Below, piece after piece: positions 1 to 8,613 of a DNA stretch of 64,000 nucleotides. The translations under genes and the position numbers were made by a program. The notes under the pieces were generated by a model that was given only the letters and a program-made list of their open reading frames with translations, was not told the origin of the DNA and searched no databases. The number at the start of each line of letters is the position of its first letter. The stretch's first letter is position 1. Origin of the DNA: an uncultured Collinsella sp. (GTDB lineage Bacteria; Actinomycetota; Coriobacteriia; Coriobacteriales; Coriobacteriaceae); contig UQSB01000003.1 in the NCBI GenBank assembly GCA_900543505.1, forward strand, positions 1-64,000. Direction: 5' to 3'.

Positions 1-61
1 AGCTGCGGAAACGCGGGACCCGTTCAGGCTGTTGCGCTGAGATTGAAAATCAACCGTATCA

Positions 62-1024
62 TCACGATTTTCTCAAGATGTTCGTAATCCAGAGCAAAAG
101 CGCAGTCTGAGAATCGGCCGAACCCTTAAGCGCGAGCTCCACATCGACCGCGCCCTCGAGCGCCGCGACCAGCTCTGCCATCGAATAGCGGCGTGCCCAG
201 GTCAGGTGATTTTTGACCTGCCAGGACTGGAGCTTGAGCGTTGCGGCAAGCTCGCGACCCTGCCCACGAGAGTCAAGCGCCTTGGCGACGATCAGCTCAC
301 GGATGCGGCCGCACAGCAATGTGTAGGTCCACACGTAACTCTTGACGGGCAGTAAATTGAAGAGCTCAAGCGAGCGGCGTATATCACGAGCCGATACCGC
401 GTTGAGAAAATCCCAGGGCTGGACCTCGGCCGTGCGGACGATCCAGCGTTCCACATCGGCAAGCTCAATCTGAGGGGCCTCGACCATCTGGGCAAGCTTG
501 GCCAAGTCGTTATCGAGCATGCGGGTGTTCTCGCCCGAGCGCGAGACGAGCTCCTCGGCGGCCGCCGCCGAGATGGACTTGCCGTGTTGCGTCGCCATCT
601 GCTGCACGCGGCGTGGGAGCTCCCAGCGCTTGGTGCCCGAGCAATCGATGACGGCCTTCTTGTCAATCTTGGCGATCGCCTTGTACAGGCGCGTATTCTT
701 GGCGAGCGAATCGGCGATAATAAGGCAGACCGTTGTGGGACTTGGACTCGCCAGATACTCGACGAGCGGCTCGGAAACCGCCTTGGCAAGCTTGGAGCAG
801 CCGTCAAGGATTACCAGGCGAAACTCGCTGCCCATGGGAAAGGTATTGAGCGAGCCAATGATCGACTCGATATCGGGGTCTTTGGTCATGTCGCGTTCAT
901 CGAGGTTGAACTCAACCATACCCGACTTTTCCAAGCGAGCTTTCATACGCGAGACGGCGTGGTCGCGCTTGACCCCATCGGTACCGACGATCAGATATGC
1001 CGGCAGCAGACCGGTTTCGGGCAT
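62..1024 (-). CDS. holA: DNA polymerase III delta subunit
   Basis: Delta subunit of the clamp loader, which opens the beta sliding clamp at primed sites during chromosome replication. The protein of about 320 residues has the family layout: an AAA+-like N-terminal half beginning PAYLIVGTDG, a central three-helix region, and a C-terminal collar domain ending in LLLWITNIL. It lacks a normal Walker A motif, as expected for delta. The ATG at 1024 is preceded closely by GAGGGGAG, a strong ribosome binding site; an in-frame ATG at 1066 has no visible site, so the shorter start is preferred. It lies 78 bp downstream of comEC, a common comEA-comEC-holA arrangement. The stretch from 1 to 61 shows no gene or clear terminator. 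Confidence 0.93.
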   Translation of the reverse strand: MPETGLLPAYLIVGTDGVKRDHAVSRMKARLEKSGMVEFNLDERDMTKDPDIESIIGSLNTFPMGSEFRLVILDGCSKLAKAVSEPLVEYLASPSPTTVCLIIADSLAKNTRLYKAIAKIDKKAVIDCSGTKRWELPRRVQQMATQHGKSISAAAAEELVSRSGENTRMLDNDLAKLAQMVEAPQIELADVERWIVRTAEVQPWDFLNAVSARDIRRSLELFNLLPVKSYVWTYTLLCGRIRELIVAKALDSRGQGRELAATLKLQSWQVKNHLTWARRYSMAELVAALEGAVDVELALKGSADSQTALLLWITNILRKS

Positions 1025-1102
1025 TGCGCTCCCCTCTCGCAGACTCTCGAATTCGTACTGTGCCATTTTAGCCCAGGGGCCAGCCGCGCGCCAACGATGT
1101 CA

Positions 1103-3406
1103 TCACGGTCGCTGGCATCTCATCGCAAAGCCATTCGCAGTCGGCGCGACGGTAATGTCGCCGTGTTCGATGGTGCACGCGAACACACCACCCGCTTCCT
1201 TCACGGCATCGACGCAGGCATCGGACGGATGGCCGTATCGATTCCCCTCGCCCGCGCTCGCAAGGGAAAGCTCGGGCTTCAGGACGTCCAGCAACTCACC
1301 ATCGACTGAAACCTTGGAGCCGTGATGCCCAAGTTTAAGGACATCGATATCCCCCACCTCCTGCACGAATTCCCGTTCTTGGTCGAGCTCGGCATCACCG
1401 GTGAGGAGCATGCGCAGGCCCTTGCCTTCCTGAACATAAGAGAGCAGCAGGACAAGGGAGTCCTCATTTCCCTCGCCATCCACGGACTCGAATGGCCACA
1501 TCACGCGGGCGCAAAATGAGCCGATGTCGACCGTATCCCCACGGCGCACCTGCCGATACTCCACGCCAGGTCGGTTCAATACCTCGGCAGGAGCATCCTC
1601 CAGCGCATCCGCCGCCACGGCAATCGTTCCGACCGAAAACTGTTCGAGCACGGCAGGCAGACCACCCCAGTGGTCCTCATCCCAATGCGTCACAAAGACG
1701 GCATCGATATGGTGCACGTTATTGCGGACCAACGCCGCCACCACGCGCTCGTCGAGTCCGCAATCGACGAGTGCTACTGCGCCGCCCTGGCGGATAAGAA
1801 TCGCATCGGCCTGGCCCACATCGAGCACCGTCACCGAAGGCGGAGCGAATCGATCCCAGTAGACGTACGGAATCGCAGCCAAGAGCACAAGGCATGCAAG
1901 CCCCACCGCCATAGGACGCGCACGGGGACGCGGCCACCGGACAAGCAGAACCGCCAGCAAACACGGCACTAGGTAAATCCACATGCTATCGGGCGGCACG
2001 CTCACGGATGCACCCGGCACGGCGGCAAACAACTGCTCGAAGAACAGCGCGCAACGGGCGGCAATCATGGGCACAACGAGCGCCCAAGTCCGCAACGGTC
2101 CCACGAGCGAAAAGGGAACCAGCACGATGGACACAGCAAGCAGTACGCTCACCACCGGACCGATGACCGCATTTGCCAGCGGAGCAATGAGCGAGAACGT
2201 ACCGAAGGCAGGAATGGTAATGGGAAATGTCGCCAACTGCGAGCACAGCGTGACGGAAAGCATGCTGGCAACGCCCGATGGCACGCCCAGCTCACCCAAA
2301 GCGAAGGTCGCATAGGGGCAAAAGCACAGAATGGCTAAGACGCTGGCACATGAAAGCTGAAAGCCCATCTCGAACAGCACCGTCGGCCGCAGTAGCACAA
2401 AGATGGACATGGTAACAAAGAGTGCCGATGCGCCGTGCCGGCGACGCCCCGCGCCGTTTACGACAAGCGTCGCGAACACCATGCAGCACGCGCGCACGGC
2501 AGAGGGAGACGCGCCCGTAAAGGTAGCGTAGCCCACAAGCGTTATCGCCAGTATCGCCCGCTGAAGACCACGTGAGCACCGAGTCTTTTGCAATAAACCC
2601 TCGATTAAAAACCCCACGATAGCCAAATGGCTGCCCGAGACGGCGATAAGATGCGCCGTTCCCGTCACCGAAAACCAGTCGCCCGCCGGCTGGGCGCGCA
2701 GCTCGGCCGAACGACCGCAGACGACACCGGCTATGAGCGCACGCGCCGGGTCGGTCGCAGGCGCGATAGACGCAAGCAGCCCATTTCGCAGTCGAAGCAG
2801 CGGCTCCGGAGAGCCCTCATCGACCGACACAATCCGAACGGCTTTAACCTTGCGCGCCTCGCCTCGGAGCACGCGCGATCGTCCATATGCATCGTTCTCA
2901 AAACGTGAAACGCGACCGATAACACGCACGTGCGCCCCGACCTTGAGCTCACGATCACACGATAGGCGAACCGTTGCCAAGTTCTTACCGTCCGCGCGTG
3001 CCTCGCAGGTATAGGAATACACGTCGTCGTTTATGGATGGGTCACCCTGCACGACAAACTCGAGGCTGCTTGCCGCTCGACCATCGAGCGCCTTCGAGGC
3101 ACTGAGCACATCCACGGCCCACCACGCCGAGACGACCGCTCCCGCCACGAGACCGACGGAAGCGGCATACAGCCACCGCTTCCAAGGGGCAAGCCGCGCA
3201 CAAGATTGAGCCAGCACAACGAATACCGCTGCCGCAACGGGAATGGCCCATAGCGGCCCGACCGCCGGCGCCCGCTCCCTCAGCAGCGCATCAGCGGCTA
3301 TGTTGAGCACCAAGACGCAGCTCATGCACATGCCGGCACACAGGGCCATCGTCCACGGAATCAGGGGCCGCGGAGGCATCACGTGCTCGCGCTCGGTCGC
3401 ACTCAT
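1103..3406 (-). CDS. comEC: ComEC/Rec2 DNA-uptake channel
   Basis: Polytopic inner-membrane protein that forms the channel for single-stranded DNA entry in natural transformation. The protein has about 767 residues. Two N-terminal membrane segments are followed by a soluble OB-like domain (about residues 70-190), then the multi-spanning Competence domain (about 200-500), then a metallo-beta-lactamase-like domain (from about residue 530) with the motif THWDEDHWGG and a later GHHGS. This full three-part layout fits an intact family member. The ATG at 3406 overlaps the comEA stop as ATGA, implying translational coupling; an ATG at 3379 is the alternative. It works with ComEA just upstream; dprA and comM occur elsewhere in the window. 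Confidence 0.94.
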   Translation of the reverse strand: MSATEREHVMPPRPLIPWTMALCAGMCMSCVLVLNIAADALLRERAPAVGPLWAIPVAAAVFVVLAQSCARLAPWKRWLYAASVGLVAGAVVSAWWAVDVLSASKALDGRAASSLEFVVQGDPSINDDVYSYTCEARADGKNLATVRLSCDRELKVGAHVRVIGRVSRFENDAYGRSRVLRGEARKVKAVRIVSVDEGSPEPLLRLRNGLLASIAPATDPARALIAGVVCGRSAELRAQPAGDWFSVTGTAHLIAVSGSHLAIVGFLIEGLLQKTRCSRGLQRAILAITLVGYATFTGASPSAVRACCMVFATLVVNGAGRRRHGASALFVTMSIFVLLRPTVLFEMGFQLSCASVLAILCFCPYATFALGELGVPSGVASMLSVTLCSQLATFPITIPAFGTFSLIAPLANAVIGPVVSVLLAVSIVLVPFSLVGPLRTWALVVPMIAARCALFFEQLFAAVPGASVSVPPDSMWIYLVPCLLAVLLVRWPRPRARPMAVGLACLVLLAAIPYVYWDRFAPPSVTVLDVGQADAILIRQGGAVALVDCGLDERVVAALVRNNVHHIDAVFVTHWDEDHWGGLPAVLEQFSVGTIAVAADALEDAPAEVLNRPGVEYRQVRRGDTVDIGSFCARVMWPFESVDGEGNEDSLVLLLSYVQEGKGLRMLLTGDAELDQEREFVQEVGDIDVLKLGHHGSKVSVDGELLDVLKPELSLASAGEGNRYGHPSDACVDAVKEAGGVFACTIEHGDITVAPTANGFAMRCQRP

Positions 3407-4116
3407 ACGCAGATGCAATCTTTGATTTTGGCAAGCTTCTTCTCGCCGATTCCCGACACACGCATCAGATCGTCAACCGAGGCAAAAGCACCGTTCTTTG
3501 TCCGCTCATCGATAATCGACTGGGCCATGGAGGGACCGATGCCCGAGAGCGTCTGTAGCTCTTCTGCGCTTGCCGTATTGATGTTTACTAGGCCTGTTGC
3601 GCCACTCACGCCCGATGATGCGGAAGCCCCACCATCAACACCGGCTTCCGCAATGGACGCCTGCTGCCCCCCTATCGTTGGAACGTGAATCTTCTGTCCA
3701 TCGACGACCTTAGATGCCCGATTGAGCCCCGTAACGTCTGCCTCGGGCGCCAGCCCGCCGGCGGCATCAATCGCCTGAGCCACCCGCGCGCCGTCCTTGA
3801 GACGATATACGCCGGGCGACACAACGGCGCCATCGACATCGACATAGACCTCTGCCGCGGCAGAAGCCTTAGTCGAAGAACCTTCGGATGTCTTTCCGCT
3901 CGAGGTATCACCGGATCCCGGCTCCACCAACGAGCCCGAACCGTCAGTGCGTTCAAACGACACGCCACCGGCACCGCCGCCAAGGTTCGCCATCGCCAGT
4001 CCACTCGCCATCGCAATGACGACCAGTATCGCCATCACCACTGCCTTATGACCGAACAGCTTGTCCGCCAAGCGGTCCATCCGTTTGACTCGTTCGTGTT
4101 GTTCGCGCTGCGCCAT
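3403..4116 (-). CDS. comEA: ComEA DNA-binding competence protein
   Basis: Membrane-anchored receptor that binds incoming double-stranded DNA outside the cell and hands it to ComEC. The protein of about 237 residues has a short basic cytoplasmic start, one membrane anchor (about 25-45, AVVMAILVVIAMASG), a Gly/Ser-rich linker, a SLBB domain (VYVDVDGAVVSPGVYRL onward) and a C-terminal pair of helix-hairpin-helix motifs (VNINTASAEELQTLSGIG and VSGIGEKKLAKI). This order is the Gram-positive ComEA plan. The chosen ATG at 4116 has GGGAGG seven bases upstream; the frame stays open upstream without another good site. It is the first gene of comEA-comEC-holA. Confidence 0.95.
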   Translation of the reverse strand: MAQREQHERVKRMDRLADKLFGHKAVVMAILVVIAMASGLAMANLGGGAGGVSFERTDGSGSLVEPGSGDTSSGKTSEGSSTKASAAAEVYVDVDGAVVSPGVYRLKDGARVAQAIDAAGGLAPEADVTGLNRASKVVDGQKIHVPTIGGQQASIAEAGVDGGASASSGVSGATGLVNINTASAEELQTLSGIGPSMAQSIIDERTKNGAFASVDDLMRVSGIGEKKLAKIKDCICV

Positions 4117-4283
4117 AGCAAAACCTCCCAACACCATCGTGTCAGGAAAGGAGCTCCGCAACAGCCACGCTCCAAAACCGGTTTTAGCGGTCAAACCAAA
4201 AACCAACCAAAACCTTGCACAAATCTGTCCATTTATTCAGGCACACGTCAGCAAATGGACACTTAGCCGCAAAATGCCCAGAT

Positions 4284-4319
4284 AGCAAAAGACCGACGAT
4301 GCAGGCGCATCGTCGGTCT
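4284..4319 (-). terminator. Terminator after thiI
   Basis: A 13-bp perfect inverted repeat (AGACCGACGATGC at 4290-4302 and its complement at 4307-4319) with a 4-base loop is followed on the minus strand by TTTTGC. It sits 11 bp beyond the thiI stop codon and closes the mihF-gmk-rpoZ-thiI unit before comEA. Confidence 0.85.
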
Positions 4320-4329
4320 ATGCACAAAT

Positions 4330-5574
4330 TTACTCGTGATCTTGGTAAATCTCACGCGGAGCAAGCTCCGAATGTTTGCGTTTTAAGGTCTTAGGGGCCT
4401 TATACGTGTTGCTCCCGAAGTCGATGTACTCGGTCTGCTTGAACAGGCGCTCGATCATCTCCTCATGATCGAACAACTCCCAGGCCTCATGCACGGCATC
4501 GAGTTTGGCATGCGTCTCGGGACGGCGCGGCATAAATAGCGTGCAGCAGTCGGGAGCGGCCTCAGTCGAGATATCGAACGTACCAATCTCCTCGGCGCGC
4601 GCGATGATCTCCTGCTTGTCCGAACCGATGAGAGGGCGGAACACGGGGATCTTCACGGCCTCGTTGACGGCCATAATGTTCTCAAGCGTTTGGGAGGCAA
4701 CCTGCCCAAGCGATTCGCCGGTCACGATGGCCTTGGCGCCCTCGATGTGTGCAATGCGCTCGGCAACCGAATACATAATGCGGCGATACATGATCACGCG
4801 CAGATTGCTGGGGCAGGTGACCGAAATCTCACGCTGGCAGTCGCCAAACGGCACCACGTAGAGGCGGCCGATCTGGACACCCGGCTCAAGCGCACGGATG
4901 ATGTCCTGCACCAAACACTCGCTCGTATCGGGCGTCTGCGGACGACCAGAGAAATGTACCGGCACGCACACCGCGCCGCGACGCGCGAGCATCCAGGTCG
5001 CCACCGGAGAATCGATACCCGACGACAGCAGCGTCACGACCTTGCCGGCAGAACCCACCGGCAGACCGCCCACGCCGCGCTCAGAGCGCGCGTACACATA
5101 AACGCTGCCCTGAACCACCAGTACGTGCACCATCGCATCGGGGTCGTGCATTTGAACCTTTTTATCGGGGAAGGCCTCACACAACACCTCGCCCACCTGA
5201 CGATTGATGTCAATCGAGGTGAGCTCATAGTCGGTATTGGAGCGCTTGGCGTGCACCTTAAACGAATCGAAGGAACCAAACTCGCGCAGCGCCTTCACGG
5301 CGGCGGCACAGTACTCCTGAGGGTCGCGATTGGTGTGATACGCCAAAGACACGCGAGCAACGCCGGGAACGGTGCGAATGACACGCGCCGCCTCGTCGGC
5401 CTGATGCTCGTTAAAGGTCACGAGGATATAACCGGAAATTCGAGACACGGCATTCACGGAAAAGGCGGCCAAGGCCGCCTTGATGTTATCCATGAGGATA
5501 TGCTCAAAATGTGCGCGGTTCTTACCCTTCAGTCCAACCTCGTGATAGTGGACCAGGCAGACGCGAGCCGCCAT
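4330..5574 (-). CDS. thiI: tRNA 4-thiouridine synthetase ThiI
   Basis: Adenylates U8 of tRNA and installs sulfur to make 4-thiouridine, and in many bacteria also feeds sulfur to thiamine thiazole synthesis. The 414 residues cover an N-terminal ferredoxin-like region, a THUMP domain (about 60-165) and a PP-loop ATP pyrophosphatase domain with SSGIDS at 184-189. Adjacent cysteines at 343-344 match the position of Cys344 in E. coli ThiI. The C-terminal rhodanese domain of the E. coli enzyme is absent, as in Bacillus-type ThiI, so sulfur must come directly from a cysteine desulfurase or another carrier. The ATG follows the rpoZ stop directly (TAAATG), indicating cotranslation. Confidence 0.95.
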   Translation of the reverse strand: MAARVCLVHYHEVGLKGKNRAHFEHILMDNIKAALAAFSVNAVSRISGYILVTFNEHQADEAARVIRTVPGVARVSLAYHTNRDPQEYCAAAVKALREFGSFDSFKVHAKRSNTDYELTSIDINRQVGEVLCEAFPDKKVQMHDPDAMVHVLVVQGSVYVYARSERGVGGLPVGSAGKVVTLLSSGIDSPVATWMLARRGAVCVPVHFSGRPQTPDTSECLVQDIIRALEPGVQIGRLYVVPFGDCQREISVTCPSNLRVIMYRRIMYSVAERIAHIEGAKAIVTGESLGQVASQTLENIMAVNEAVKIPVFRPLIGSDKQEIIARAEEIGTFDISTEAAPDCCTLFMPRRPETHAKLDAVHEAWELFDHEEMIERLFKQTEYIDFGSNTYKAPKTLKRKHSELAPREIYQDHE

Positions 5575-5856
5575 TTAGGCTTCAGCAACCTTGTGGCCGA
5601 GCGCCTTCTCGTAACGGGCCTCGTCGTAAGAGATGTCGCCGTCGACAATCTCATCCATAGCCATCGAGATGGTATCGGCACCGGAAAGCCCGATGGTGAT
5701 GTCATCGACATCCTGGACGGCAAGCACGCGGTTGTGCTGGCCACGCAGCATGCTATTGATGTCGCAGGCGCGCTTGGAGGCAAGCGAAGCGAGCAGGAAG
5801 CGGTTGTGATCGGTCTTCTCCAGAAGATCGTCAATGCAAGGCTTTACAACGGACAC
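5575..5856 (-). CDS. rpoZ: RNA polymerase omega subunit
   Basis: Small RNA polymerase subunit that helps assemble and stabilise beta prime. The 93-residue protein carries the conserved omega N-terminal region (PCIDDLLEKTDHNRFLL, then LASKRACDINSM) and a C-terminal segment (ISYDEARYEKALG) typical of actinobacterial omega. The start is GTG at 5856 with AAAGGA about ten bases upstream. It lies 5 bp after gmk, the widespread gmk-rpoZ pairing that supports the assignment despite its short length. Confidence 0.92.
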   Translation of the reverse strand: MSVVKPCIDDLLEKTDHNRFLLASLASKRACDINSMLRGQHNRVLAVQDVDDITIGLSGADTISMAMDEIVDGDISYDEARYEKALGHKVAEA

Positions 5857-5861
5857 GGACC

Positions 5862-6431
5862 TCAGATCCTTTCATGCATATCGAGAACGCGAACGAGCTC
5901 GTCGGTCGCGCGGTCGAGATCGTCATTCACCACGACATCGTCGTAGCGGTCGGCAAGGGCAAGCTCATCGGCGGCGTTTGCCATACGCAGCTCAATCGTC
6001 TCGGGCGTCTCGGTACCGCGACCGACTAGACGCTCGCGGAGTACCTCAAGCGAAGGCGGCTTGATAAAGATCAGCACGGCCTCGGGGAAACGCTCCTTCA
6101 CCTGCAGGGCGCCCTGGACATCGATCTCCAAAATCAGAGATGCGCCAGAGGCGAGCTTGGATGTGACCTCGCTCACCAACGTGCCGTAGCAGTTACCGTG
6201 GACCTCGGCCCACTCAACAAACTCACCGTTTGCCACGCGGCGGTCGAACTCCTCGCGCGTCAGAAAAAAGTAGTTGACGCCGTCGACCTCACCTTTGCGT
6301 GGTGCTCGCGTGGTAGCCGAAACCGTCACGCCCAGGTTCGAGCGGCGCTCGCGCACACGAGTGACGAGCGTACCCTTGCCTGCGCCTGACGGTCCAGAAA
6401 TCACAAAGAGCTTGGAATCCTGAGCGCTCAC
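5862..6431 (-). CDS. gmk: Guanylate kinase
   Basis: Phosphorylates GMP to GDP with ATP in guanine nucleotide synthesis and salvage. The 189 residues begin with the P-loop SGPSGAGKGTL (about 12-22), followed by the GMP-binding segment (VSATTRAPRKGEVDGVNYFF) and the lid region; the length is normal. The start codon is GTG immediately after the mihF stop (TAAGTG), so translation is probably coupled. The mihF-gmk-rpoZ order is a typical actinobacterial neighbourhood. Confidence 0.97.
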   Translation of the reverse strand: MSAQDSKLFVISGPSGAGKGTLVTRVRERRSNLGVTVSATTRAPRKGEVDGVNYFFLTREEFDRRVANGEFVEWAEVHGNCYGTLVSEVTSKLASGASLILEIDVQGALQVKERFPEAVLIFIKPPSLEVLRERLVGRGTETPETIELRMANAADELALADRYDDVVVNDDLDRATDELVRVLDMHERI

Positions 6432-6740
6432 TTATTTGGTCAGCTGCTCGAGGAGCTGCTCGCGCTGACGGACGCCGAGGCCCTGGACGCGACGGGTAGC
6501 GGAGATACCGAGCTCCTCCATGATCTTGGCGGCCTTGGCCTTGCCATAACCAGGGAGAGACTCGATGAGGGTGGAAACCTTCATGCGGGAAGCGATGGGG
6601 TCATCGGAGTTGAGCACAGACTCGAGGGACTTCTCGCCCTTCTTGATCTGCTCGCGAAGCTCAGCGCGGGCGTGACGTGCGGCAGCAGCCTTCTCAAGAG
6701 CCTGCTTGCGCTGCTCATCGGTAAGCTGAGGGAGTGCCAT
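6432..6740 (-). CDS. mihF: Integration host factor, actinobacterial type
   Basis: Nucleoid-associated DNA-binding protein of the actinobacterial IHF family, unrelated in fold to the alpha/beta IHF of E. coli. The 102-residue protein starts MALPQLTDEQRKQALEKAA and has the helical N-terminal arm followed by a helix-two-turn-helix region (VSTLIESLPGYGKAKAAKIMEELGI) that binds DNA. The ATG at 6740 has GGAGG at good spacing. An upstream TTG at 6752 overlaps that site and is rejected. It heads the mihF-gmk-rpoZ-thiI unit and is one of the best lineage markers in the window. Confidence 0.93.
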   Translation of the reverse strand: MALPQLTDEQRKQALEKAAAARHARAELREQIKKGEKSLESVLNSDDPIASRMKVSTLIESLPGYGKAKAAKIMEELGISATRRVQGLGVRQREQLLEQLTK

Positions 6741-6784
6741 TCGTACCTCCAAATAGTTGGGTTATATCTGATTCAATAATTGGC

Positions 6785-6793
6785 ATTTTAGCA
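6785..6793 (-). promoter_or_regulatory. Possible mihF promoter (extended -10)
   Basis: On the minus strand TGCTAAAAT forms an extended -10 (TAAAAT at 6790-6785 with TGC upstream). No good -35 hexamer is visible at 17 bases, which is common for extended -10 promoters. It would give a leader of about 40 bases before mihF. Confidence 0.4.
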
Positions 6794-6876
6794 CGTAGAA
6801 CGTACAAAATGCCCAATAGCGGCTCCATAGGTTAGACGATACCCGCAAAAAGTGCAATATACTGCGCCCAAAGTTA

Positions 6877-6934
6877 AGCCCCTGACCTGCGATTCCACAC
6901 AAAGGATGGGAAAGTTTACGCAGGCACAGGGGCT
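6877..6934. other. Structured hairpin: terminator or small RNA
   Basis: Between pyrF and mihF an 8-bp stem (AGCCCCTG at 6877-6884 with CAGGGGCT at 6927-6934) continues into a 6-bp stem (CCTGCG at 6886-6891 with CGCAGG at 6919-6924) and possibly a third short helix in the loop. On the plus strand the structure is followed by ATTTTGT and preceded by TATACT at 6858-6863, a possible -10. On the minus strand it would follow pyrF but lacks a good T-run. It is either the pyr operon terminator or a plus-strand RNA of about 70 bases; the sequence does not decide. Confidence 0.5.
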
Positions 6935-6979
6935 ATTTTGTGCTAATGAGACCCAAAAGTGGTGACTTAGGGGAATCTT

Positions 6980-7696
6980 TTACGCGACGTTTTCGACCAG
7001 CTCGGCGACGATGGCGTCAAAGGCAGCAACCGGATCGTCGGCACCGGTGATGGGACGTCCCACAACAATGTGGCTTGCACCACGCTCGATAGCCTGGGAA
7101 GGCGTCGCCACGCGAGACTGGTCACCAAGAGCGGCACCCACCGGACGCACGCCCGGGGTCACGATCAGCGCGTCGGGACCGAGCAGCTCACGCATGTCAT
7201 GAGCCTCCATCGGCGAGCACACGATGCCGTCGATGCCGTTGGTCTGGGCAAGCTTTGCCAGACGGGCGGCTTCCTCGGCAACGGGCGACTCGACGCCGAT
7301 CTCGGCCAGCGCATCCTGGTTCATACTCGTGAGCACGGTAATGGCGACGAGCTTGGCGCGGTCCTCGCGCGCCTCCTCGGCACCCTCACGGCACGCGGCG
7401 AGCATGGCGCCCGAACCCAAACCGTGGACCGAGAGCAGGTCGGCACCGGCAAGCGAGGCCGAACGGGCGGCACCGCGCACCTGATGCGGAATGTCATGGA
7501 ACTTGAGGTCGAGGAAGACCTTAAAGCCCAGGTCCTTGAACGTCTTGACGATCTCGGGGCCCTCAGCGTAATAGAGCGTCATGCCGACCTTGAGCCAAGC
7601 GGCATGACCAGAAAGCTCGTGGGCGAGCTCGAGCGCACGCTCACGGTCGCAGTCGAGGGCGACGATAACGCGGTCGCGGGCATCGGTCTCTAGCAT
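6980..7696 (-). CDS. pyrF: Orotidine 5'-phosphate decarboxylase
   Basis: Decarboxylates OMP to UMP, the last step of de novo pyrimidine synthesis. The 238-residue product is a TIM-barrel of group I type: VIVALDCD at the first strand and the catalytic DLKFHDI with Asp63, Lys65 and Asp68. VTPGVRP and VVGRPIT form the phosphate-binding end. The ATG at 7696 overlaps the pyrD stop within ATGCTAG, so it is coupled to pyrD; the frame open further upstream lies inside pyrD and is not used. It is the last gene of the pyr operon. Confidence 0.96.
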   Translation of the reverse strand: MLETDARDRVIVALDCDRERALELAHELSGHAAWLKVGMTLYYAEGPEIVKTFKDLGFKVFLDLKFHDIPHQVRGAARSASLAGADLLSVHGLGSGAMLAACREGAEEAREDRAKLVAITVLTSMNQDALAEIGVESPVAEEAARLAKLAQTNGIDGIVCSPMEAHDMRELLGPDALIVTPGVRPVGAALGDQSRVATPSQAIERGASHIVVGRPITGADDPVAAFDAIVAELVENVA

Positions 7697-8613
7697 TCGA
7701 AAGCACCTACCAGCTCGTTGATGTCCTTCACGCCCTGGGACTCCGCCCAGGCCTCGAGCTCGTGCGCGATCTTGAGCGAGGCGCACGGATCGACGAAGTT
7801 GGCCATGCCGACCGACACGCAGGTAGCGCCAGCCAGGATAAACTCGGCCGCATCCTCACCCGTCATGACGCCGCCGACACCGTTGATGGGGATATCGACG
7901 GCCTGAGCGACCTCCCAGACCATGCGAACGGCGATGTGGTGGCACAGTGGACCCGAAAGGCCGCCCTTGGGTTTGGCAACGCGGGACTTGCGGGTGTGCA
8001 CGTCAATGGCCATGCCCTGGATGGAATTGATGACCGAAAGGCCGTCGGCGCCTGCGGCCTCGAGGGCTTTGGCGATCTCGGCGACGTTGACCGGAGCCAT
8101 CTTGACGAACAGCGGCTTATCGGTCACCTTACGGCAAGCAGCCATAACGGCAGAGGCGCCCTCGGGCGAGGAGCCCATGGCGGCACCGCCGGCGGCGATA
8201 TTGGGGCAGCTCACGTTGATCTCATAGCCGGCAGCCCAGGGGCACAGCTCGACATACATCTCGAGCGCGCGGACAAACTCGTCAACGGAATGGCCGGCGA
8301 CCTGACAGATGACCTGGCAGCCGTCCTTGGACAGCTGTTCGAGCCACGGACCGGACTCACGGGCAAAGGCGGCCACGCCAGGGTTCTGAAGGCCCACGGA
8401 GTTGATCATGCCGCCCGGGATCTCGGCCATGCGGGGCGCGGGGTTGCCGGGCCAGGGCTCGGCAGCGCAGCCCTTGGTGGTGATGGCACCCAGCTGGGAG
8501 ACATCAAAGAAGTTCTGGAACTGCCAACCGTAGCCAAAGGTACCGGCTGCGGTGTTGATGGGGTTCTGCATCTTGACGCCGCCGAAATCGACGGCCATAT
8601 TCACGGTACCCAC
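7690..8613 (-). CDS. pyrD: Dihydroorotate dehydrogenase 1B, catalytic subunit
   Basis: Oxidises dihydroorotate to orotate on FMN and passes electrons to PyrK and then NAD. The protein has about 307 residues. NVSCPN carries the catalytic cysteine (Cys136) that marks class 1 enzymes; membrane-bound class 2 enzymes use serine. FMN-contacting segments are seen at NTAAGTFGYG and NGVGGVMTGEDA. The start is taken as GTG at 8613, overlapping the pyrK stop (TAGTG) with AGGTGG upstream; an ATG at 8598 is the alternative. Adjacent pyrK confirms the class 1B NAD-linked system suited to an anaerobe. Confidence 0.95.
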   Translation of the reverse strand: MGTVNMAVDFGGVKMQNPINTAAGTFGYGWQFQNFFDVSQLGAITTKGCAAEPWPGNPAPRMAEIPGGMINSVGLQNPGVAAFARESGPWLEQLSKDGCQVICQVAGHSVDEFVRALEMYVELCPWAAGYEINVSCPNIAAGGAAMGSSPEGASAVMAACRKVTDKPLFVKMAPVNVAEIAKALEAAGADGLSVINSIQGMAIDVHTRKSRVAKPKGGLSGPLCHHIAVRMVWEVAQAVDIPINGVGGVMTGEDAAEFILAGATCVSVGMANFVDPCASLKIAHELEAWAESQGVKDINELVGAFEC

